NCBI GenBank assembly: GCA_020718125.1
Contig: DYDC01000059.1
Span: 1 to 11,618, forward strand
Length of the DNA stretch: 11,618 bases
Source: Methylacidiphilum sp.
Lineage (GTDB): Bacteria > Verrucomicrobiota > Verrucomicrobiia > CAIQCK01
Direction of reading: 5' to 3'
Under the pieces are notes generated by a model, which was given only the letters and a program-made list of their open reading frames with translations, did not search any database and had not been told where the DNA came from. Positions within the stretch are counted from its first letter, which is position 1, and the number at the start of each line of letters is the position of its first letter. A program made the translations under genes and the position numbers. Shown here one piece after another: positions 6,482 through 11,618 of this stretch.

Positions 6482-7429
6482 TCAGGTCCCGCCCGGCAAC
6501 TGCTTCTCATACCATGCGATGGTCGTGCGAAGTCCGTCCTCGAGCGAGGTGCTTGAGCGAAAGCCGAACTCCTTCTCCGCTTTCCGTGTGTCGAGGCAGC
6601 GGCGGGGCTGGCCATCGGGCTTGCTGGGATCCCATCGAATCTCGCCACGGAAATGCGTCAGCCTGGCGATCAACGCGGTCAGGTCTTTGACGGCGATTTC
6701 ATTGCCGGAGCCGAGGTTCACCGGGTCGGGCTTGTTGTAACGCTCCGCCGCCAGAAGGATGCCCTCGGCGCAATCCGCGACGTAGAGGAACTCGCGCGTG
6801 GCGCCACCGGCGCCCCAGCACTCGACAAACGCATCGGCGCGCGTCCGCGCCGCGACGCACTTGCGGATGAGCGCGGGAATGACGTGCGAACTTTGCGGAT
6901 CGAAATTGTCGCGCGGGCCGTAGAGGTTGACGGGCAGCAGGTAGATGGCGTTGAGGCCGAACTCCTGCCGGTAAGCCTGACACTGGACCAGCAGCGCCTT
7001 CTTGGCGATGCCGTAAGGCGCGTTGGTCTCCTCGGGATAGCCGTTCCACAACTCCTCCTCCCGGAACGGGACCGGCGTGAACTTCGGGTAAGCGCAAATC
7101 GTGCCCGCCACGACCAGCTTCGGAACCTGAAGCCGCCGCGCCTGCTCGATCAGTTCGATGCCCATGATGGCGTTTTCGTAGAAGAACCGGCCGGGATGCG
7201 CGCGGTTGGCGCCGATGCCGCCCACGGTGGCGGCGAGGTGGAACACGAGGGTGGGGCGGGCGTCCGCGAAAAGCCGGGCAATGGCATTGCGGTCGCGCAG
7301 ATCGCACTGCTGGCTGCGCGGCACGACGATGTGCGGGCAGCCGCGCGCCCGCAAGCCGTCCACGACGAACGAGCCGAGGAAACCCGCGCCGCCGGTGACG
7401 ATGACTCGTTGGTTGCTCCAGAAACCCAT
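6482..7429 (-). CDS. fcl: GDP-L-fucose synthase (GDP-4-keto-6-deoxymannose epimerase/reductase)
   Basis: This NADPH-dependent short-chain dehydrogenase epimerises and reduces the product of Gmd to GDP-L-fucose, a donor for surface polysaccharides and glycans. The 315-residue protein has the Rossmann motif TGGAGFLGS at 12-20, VGGIGANR at 69-76, the active-site Tyr139/Lys143 pair (YGIAK), the NLYGPRDNF segment at 168-176, SSHVIPALIRK at 180-190 with catalytic His182, GATREFLY at 209-216 and SKPDGQPRR at 269-277. The usual SSC triad is T110-I-C112, with threonine in place of the catalytic serine; I recall this variant in other bacterial homologues, so activity is likely. I chose the ATG at 7429, four bases after the gmd stop, because MGFWSNQRVIVTGG fits the family N-terminus. 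In-frame ATG at 7450 and TTG at 7453 would overlap gmd. No clear Shine-Dalgarno precedes any of them. Confidence 0.95.
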   Translation of the reverse strand: MGFWSNQRVIVTGGAGFLGSFVVDGLRARGCPHIVVPRSQQCDLRDRNAIARLFADARPTLVFHLAATVGGIGANRAHPGRFFYENAIMGIELIEQARRLQVPKLVVAGTICAYPKFTPVPFREEELWNGYPEETNAPYGIAKKALLVQCQAYRQEFGLNAIYLLPVNLYGPRDNFDPQSSHVIPALIRKCVAARTRADAFVECWGAGGATREFLYVADCAEGILLAAERYNKPDPVNLGSGNEIAVKDLTALIARLTHFRGEIRWDPSKPDGQPRRCLDTRKAEKEFGFRSSTSLEDGLRTTIAWYEKQLPGGT

Positions 7430-7433
7430 GACA

Positions 7434-8456
7434 TCAATGTTGCCCGACATCAACGGCTGCGACGCGGCCGGAGAGCTTGTCCTGGAGCATTTTCATGTCG
7501 GCGTCCACCATCAGCCGCGCCAGTTCCGTGAATTTCGTGCGCGGCTCCCAACCGAGGACGCGCTTGGCCTTCGAAGCGTCGCCGACGAGGATGTCCACCT
7601 CGGCGGGGCGCAGATACCGCTTGTCGAACTCCACATACCGCTGCCAGTCCAGTCCGGCATGACCGAACGCTTCCTGGCAGAATTCCCGGATCGAGTGCGT
7701 CTCGCCCGTGGCGATCACGTAATCGTCGGGCGAGTTCTGTTGCAGCATCAGCCACATCGCCTCGACGTATTCCTTCGCGTAGCCCCAGTCGCGCTTCGCG
7801 TCCAGATTGCCGAGATAGAGCTTCTTCTGAAGGCCCGCCTTGATGTAGGCGACAGCGCGCGTGATCTTCCGCGTGACGAACGTCTCGCCGCGCCGGGGCG
7901 ATTCGTGGTTGAAGAGGATGCCGTTGCAGGCGAACAGGTCGTAGCTTTCGCGGTAGTTGACCGTCGCCCAGTAGGCGAAGACCTTCGAGACACCGTAGGG
8001 ACTGCGCGGGTGAAACGGTGTCGTCTCGCGCTGCGGAATCTCCGCCACCTTCCCGAACATCTCGCTCGACGAGGCCTGGTAGAACTTCGGCCGGGCACCC
8101 GCCTCGCGGATCGCTTCCAGGATGCGGATCGTGCCCACCGCCGTCGTGTCGGCGGTGTATTCGGGGATGTCGAAGCTGACGCGGACGTGGCTCTGCGCAC
8201 CGAGATGGTAAATCTCGTCCGGCTGCATCGCGTGCAGCAGCTTGACCATGTTAACCGAATCGCTGAGGTCGCCGTAGTGCAGCAACAGCCCCGTGCCGCG
8301 CACGTGCGGATCCTGGTAGAGATGGTCAATGCGCTCGGTGTTGAAGGTGCTGGCACGGCGGATGATGCCGTGCACCTCGTAACCCTTGCCAAGGAGAAAG
8401 TCCGCGAGATAGGAGCCATCCTGCCCCGTGATACCGGTGATCAGCGCGCGCTTCAT
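7434..8456 (-). CDS. gmd: GDP-mannose 4,6-dehydratase
   Basis: This enzyme converts GDP-D-mannose to GDP-4-keto-6-deoxy-D-mannose, the substrate of the next gene, fcl. The 340-residue protein shows GITGQDGSYLADFLL at 8-22 (nucleotide-binding loop), GDLSDS at 62-67, HLGAQSHV at 84-91, the catalytic SSSEMFG at 129-135, Tyr154/Lys158 in SPYGVSK, NHESPRRGETFVTRK at 183-197, GNLDAKRDWG at 216-225 and YLRPAEVD at 281-288. In the active-site stretch, serine 131 replaces the threonine of the E. coli enzyme, a common substitution in this family. The open frame runs 24 codons further upstream, but that part covers the intergenic repeat and has no family match, so the start is MKRALITG at 8456. No Shine-Dalgarno is clear. 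It shares its strand with ahcY upstream and fcl downstream. Confidence 0.97.
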   Translation of the reverse strand: MKRALITGITGQDGSYLADFLLGKGYEVHGIIRRASTFNTERIDHLYQDPHVRGTGLLLHYGDLSDSVNMVKLLHAMQPDEIYHLGAQSHVRVSFDIPEYTADTTAVGTIRILEAIREAGARPKFYQASSSEMFGKVAEIPQRETTPFHPRSPYGVSKVFAYWATVNYRESYDLFACNGILFNHESPRRGETFVTRKITRAVAYIKAGLQKKLYLGNLDAKRDWGYAKEYVEAMWLMLQQNSPDDYVIATGETHSIREFCQEAFGHAGLDWQRYVEFDKRYLRPAEVDILVGDASKAKRVLGWEPRTKFTELARLMVDADMKMLQDKLSGRVAAVDVGQH

Positions 8457-8495
8457 TCGATTACAATGCAGGGTGTGACGGCCACGGGGCAATCC

Positions 8496-8531
8496 GTAAT
8501 GCGTAATACGCAACCCAGAATTACGCATTAC
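8496..8531. repeat. Perfect 12-bp inverted repeat between ahcY and gmd
   Basis: GTAATGCGTAAT and its exact complement ATTACGCATTAC flank a 12-base spacer. The left arm continues as CGTAATG-CGTAATA, a tandem pair of near-identical heptamers. The element fills much of the 84 bases between ahcY and gmd. Neither strand has a T-run after it, so it is not a standard intrinsic terminator. It is more AT-rich than the neighbouring genes and looks like a dispersed intergenic repeat, or a structured RNA segment that would stabilise or attenuate an ahcY-gmd message. Confidence 0.8.
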
Positions 8532-8540
8532 TCGTCCGCC

Positions 8541-9800
<1,260 letters not shown>

Positions 9801-9811
9801 GGCTGAATCGG

Positions 9812-9817
9812 TCCTTT
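9812..9817 (-). promoter_or_regulatory. Shine-Dalgarno of ahcY
   Basis: On the minus strand AAAGGA stands 11 bases before the ATG at 9800. The spacing is a little long but no other ribosome site is present, and it rules out the longer open frame. Confidence 0.55.
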
Positions 9818-9838
9818 CTTGCTTTGCGACGTGCCCGG

Positions 9839-9853
9839 TGGCGCACCGCGCCA
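9839..9853 (-). promoter_or_regulatory. Hairpin in the ahcY leader
   Basis: TGGCGC-GGT-GCGCCA gives a six-pair GC-rich stem with a three-base loop about 39 bases before the ahcY start. It lies inside the leader predicted from the promoter at 9871-9899. It does not show the conserved sequence I recall for S-adenosylhomocysteine riboswitches, so a regulatory role is open. Confidence 0.4.
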
Positions 9854-9870
9854 TCCGAAACGAGCCGCAG

Positions 9871-9899
9871 ATGCTAGGGGATGGGTCCGGCTGCAACAA
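9871..9899 (-). promoter_or_regulatory. Candidate ahcY promoter
   Basis: On the minus strand TTGTTG is followed after 17 bases by TAGCAT (three and four of six consensus matches). Transcription would start near 9864, leaving a leader of roughly 64 bases that holds a hairpin and the Shine-Dalgarno. Confidence 0.3.
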
Positions 9900-9913
9900 G
9901 GAAAATTTCTTTG
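9897..9913. promoter_or_regulatory. 17-bp near-palindrome, operator-like
   Basis: CAAGGAAAATTTCTTTG reads as a dyad around position 9905: seven of eight base pairs match and one is a G/T mismatch. It is the most AT-rich stretch of the divergent intergenic region. It overlaps the predicted ahcY -35 box and ends four bases before the predicted -35 of the response regulator, so a bound protein could affect both genes. Confidence 0.4.
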
Positions 9914-9916
9914 CGC

Positions 9917-9945
9917 TTGTATGGAATCAACCTTTGGCGTATTAG
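9917..9945 (+). promoter_or_regulatory. Candidate promoter of the response regulator gene
   Basis: TTGTAT and TATTAG are separated by 17 bases. The -10 box ends nine bases before the ATG at 9955, so the message would have only a few leader bases. No Shine-Dalgarno is present, which agrees with a nearly leaderless transcript, but the consensus matches are weak. Confidence 0.3.
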
Positions 9946-9954
9946 CGCCCCCGC

Positions 9955-10413
9955 ATGAGCGCACAGGGAAAGGCTTGCGGAGGGACAGCAACGGCTGGAG
10001 CCGCGATTTCGGTCGCACCCAACGCGAAACGAATCTTGGTGGTGGACGATGAAGAGTCCATCCGGGAGTTGTTCACGGGGTTGTTCCGGGCGCCAAACTA
10101 TGCGCTTCGGACGGCGTCCAGCGGCGAAGAAGCGATTGAGCTGGCCAAGACCAGTCTTTTCGACCTTGCCTGCATAGACGTCATGATGCCGGGGTGCGAC
10201 GGTGTGGAGACCAGCCGGCAGTTGCGGCAGATGCAGCCCGCGCTCAAGACCGTCCTCATCAGCGGTTATGTCGAGGGGGATCGCGCGCGGGCGGTGGAAC
10301 GGGCCGGCGCGCAAGCTTTCCTGCCCAAGCCGTTCAGCGTCGCCGCAGTCCGGTCGCTGGCGGAGCGGCTTCTGGGTGTTGCGCCCAGCAAGGCAACCCA
10401 GCCGCCGCGATAA
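9955..10413 (+). CDS. Single-domain response regulator (receiver only)
   Basis: A 152-residue cytosolic protein made of one CheY-like receiver domain at about 25-142, with a 24-residue low-complexity N-terminal extension rich in Ala and Gly and a short tail after it. The acidic pair is Asp31/Asp32 in LVVDDEES, the phospho-acceptor is Asp75 in CIDVMMPG, the switch residue is Ser103 in LISGY, and Lys125 lies in FLPKPF; all are in place, so it should be phosphorylated. There is no DNA-binding or enzymatic output domain, so it presumably acts by protein contact or as a phospho-relay intermediate. No histidine kinase is nearby. It is divergent from ahcY and convergent with the aminotransferase gene. 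The start has no Shine-Dalgarno, and a shorter start near the receiver domain cannot be excluded. Confidence 0.9.
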   Translation: MSAQGKACGGTATAGAAISVAPNAKRILVVDDEESIRELFTGLFRAPNYALRTASSGEEAIELAKTSLFDLACIDVMMPGCDGVETSRQLRQMQPALKTVLISGYVEGDRARAVERAGAQAFLPKPFSVAAVRSLAERLLGVAPSKATQPPR

Positions 10414-10416
10414 CTG

Positions 10417-10437
10417 AAACGCCACGCCGCGTGGTTT
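10417..10437. terminator. Compact, possibly bidirectional terminator
   Basis: CCACG-CCG-CGTGG forms a five-pair stem, flanked by AAA on the left and TTT on the right. It fills the 22 bases between the converging response regulator and aminotransferase genes and overlaps the aminotransferase stop codon. The T-tracts are short, so termination may be inefficient. Confidence 0.4.
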
Positions 10438-11539
10438 ACAGCCCCTTCAGGCAGTCATCCAACGCTCCGGTCAGTTCCTTGATCGTCTCCTCCGTCTCGT
10501 CGCCCATGTGCGCGACGCGGAAACTCAGGCCCTTGATCTTGCCGTAGCCGCCATCAATCAGGATCTTGTGCCGGTCCTTCATCAGCTTCTGCAGCTTCGG
10601 CACGTCAATCCGCCGGCCCTTGCTGTCGGCGCGCGCGCCGTTGTCGAAGCAGCTCAACGTGATGGATTGGTAAAGCTCCCCCGGCAACAACTCGATGCCG
10701 TTGCGTTTGCCCCAGCCGCGCACCATGCCAGCCAGCTTCTGGTGCCGCGCGAAACGAGTATCGAGTCCCTCGGCAAAGATGTCGTCGAGCTTGGCCGCAA
10801 GCGCGTAGATGAGGGGGATCACTGGCGTGCTCGGCGTCATGTTCTTCTCATGGTTCGCCTTGAATTCGATGAAATCGAAGTAATAGCCGCGTCCCGGCAC
10901 CGACTCGGCGCGCTTCAGCGCACGCGCGCTGACACCAAATACCGCCAGCCCCGGCGGCAAGGCGAAGGCCTTCTGCATGCCCGCCAGCAGCACGTCAATG
11001 CCCAGCGCGTCCATCTCAATCTTCACGCCGCTCATGGAACTCACACTGTCCACGATGAACATGACGTCGGGGAATTGCCGGACCACCTCGGCAATGGCGG
11101 GCAACGGGTTCATCAGGCCCGTGGAGGTCTCGTTGTGGATGATGGTCAGGGCGTCGTAACGGCCGGTGGCGAGCTTCTCGCGGACCAGTCCGGGCAGAAT
11201 GGGATCGCCCCAGGCGACCTTCAGCGCATCGGCTTCCTTGCCGCAACGCAAGGACACATCGTTCCACTTGTCGCTGAACGCGCCGCAGCAGCAGTTAAGG
11301 ACGCGTTTGACGGAGAGGTTGCGCACGGCGGCCTCCATCACGCCCCACGCGCTGGACGTGCTGAGAAACACGGGGTTCTTCGTGTAGAGGAGCTTCTGCA
11401 GCTTCGGCTGAATGCTGGCGTAGAGGTCTTGGAATCCTGTGCCGCGATGGCCGATCATCGGCTTGCACATCGCGCGGAACGTGTCTTCGCTGACCTCAAT
11501 CGGTCCTGGAATGAAAAGTTTGACGTGATCGCGTGTCAT
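10436..11539 (-). CDS. Class V PLP-dependent aminotransferase (alanine/serine-glyoxylate type)
   Basis: A 367-residue cytosolic aminotransferase of fold type I, class V. FIPGPIEVS at 9-17 is the usual N-terminal motif (PGP), GHRG at 30-33 follows, STSSAWGVMEAA at 60-71 holds the cofactor phosphate loop, HNETSTG at 135-141 contacts the ring, VDSVSS at 163-168 contains Asp164 that pairs with the pyridine nitrogen, and GMQKAFALPPG at 187-197 contains the Schiff-base Lys190. Arg341 in SFRVAHMG would bind the substrate carboxylate. Relatives include serine-pyruvate, alanine-glyoxylate and some phosphoserine aminotransferases; the sequence alone does not choose between them. The frame is open 13 codons upstream to 11578, but that part lies over a promoter-like sequence, so I take MTRDHVKLF at 11539. 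No Shine-Dalgarno precedes it. It stands alone, converging with the response regulator gene. Confidence 0.93.
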   Translation of the reverse strand: MTRDHVKLFIPGPIEVSEDTFRAMCKPMIGHRGTGFQDLYASIQPKLQKLLYTKNPVFLSTSSAWGVMEAAVRNLSVKRVLNCCCGAFSDKWNDVSLRCGKEADALKVAWGDPILPGLVREKLATGRYDALTIIHNETSTGLMNPLPAIAEVVRQFPDVMFIVDSVSSMSGVKIEMDALGIDVLLAGMQKAFALPPGLAVFGVSARALKRAESVPGRGYYFDFIEFKANHEKNMTPSTPVIPLIYALAAKLDDIFAEGLDTRFARHQKLAGMVRGWGKRNGIELLPGELYQSITLSCFDNGARADSKGRRIDVPKLQKLMKDRHKILIDGGYGKIKGLSFRVAHMGDETEETIKELTGALDDCLKGL

Positions 11540-11549
11540 AAGGGCGGCG

Positions 11550-11578
11550 ACGATAGCGAAAGCCCGCCCGCATGGCAA
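11550..11578 (-). promoter_or_regulatory. Candidate aminotransferase promoter
   Basis: On the minus strand TTGCCA (five of six) and TATCGT (four of six) are 17 bases apart, the best promoter match in the window. The -10 ends ten bases before the ATG at 11539, so the transcript would start only a few bases before the start codon. The remaining bases to the window edge show no gene. Confidence 0.5.
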
Positions 11579-11618
11579 GTGCGCTCACCGCATTCGGACG
11601 CGCCAGGGCGCAACTTGA

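Noticed and set aside
8457..8528. A 24-codon N-terminal extension of Gmd
   Set aside because: It translates the intergenic inverted repeat and has no similarity to the family, whose members start at MKRALITG.
9801..9954. An S-adenosylhomocysteine riboswitch before ahcY
   Set aside because: I could not find the conserved core of the known SAH riboswitch; only a simple hairpin is visible.

Overview
The window is GC-rich, densely packed bacterial chromosome with ten protein-coding genes (one cut by the left edge), no RNA genes, no CRISPR array and no insertion sequence or phage gene that I can see. Gene content suggests a Verrucomicrobia-type bacterium, possibly of the Pedosphaera/Limisphaera side. 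The grounds are a uroporphyrinogen methyltransferase/HemD fusion behind hemC, a GDP-fucose synthase with a TIC active-site variant, and a short archaeal/cyanobacterial-type AhcY. This assignment is inference from remembered family features, not a search.

Layout. (1) 1-1037, minus: a Tat-exported serine hydrolase of the beta-lactamase/class C fold, its C-terminus beyond the left edge. (2) 1143-4378, plus: a tightly coupled cluster of hemC, a cobA-hemD fusion, a PGPGW membrane protein and a YedF/DsrE-like small protein. HemC and the fusion together convert porphobilinogen to uroporphyrinogen III and on to precorrin-2, the branch point to siroheme and cobalamin. (3) 4456-6477, plus: a receiver-PAS-PAS-PP2C (RsbU/SpoIIE-type) phosphatase, with no partner anti-sigma or antagonist gene nearby. 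(4) 9800 back to 6482, minus: ahcY, gmd and fcl. Gmd and Fcl are the two consecutive steps from GDP-mannose to GDP-L-fucose; AhcY removes S-adenosylhomocysteine, which SUMT in region 2 also produces. (5) 9955-10413, plus: a single-domain response regulator divergent from ahcY. (6) 11539 back to 10436, minus: a class V PLP aminotransferase convergent with the regulator.

Regulatory signals are modest. The ahcY/regulator intergenic region holds two plausible divergent promoters with a 17-bp near-palindrome next to and overlapping the ahcY -35 box, and a small hairpin in the ahcY leader. Two genes (the response regulator and the aminotransferase) have promoter-like sequences so close to their ATG that their messages would be nearly leaderless, and neither has a Shine-Dalgarno. 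A compact hairpin with A/T flanks lies between the convergent regulator and aminotransferase genes. A 12-bp perfect inverted repeat built of CGTAAT-type heptamers lies between ahcY and gmd.

Most of the window is ordinary metabolism and signalling. The least-explained item is the YedF-like protein plus PGPGW protein attached to tetrapyrrole genes. I do not see clear evidence of a wholly new system.
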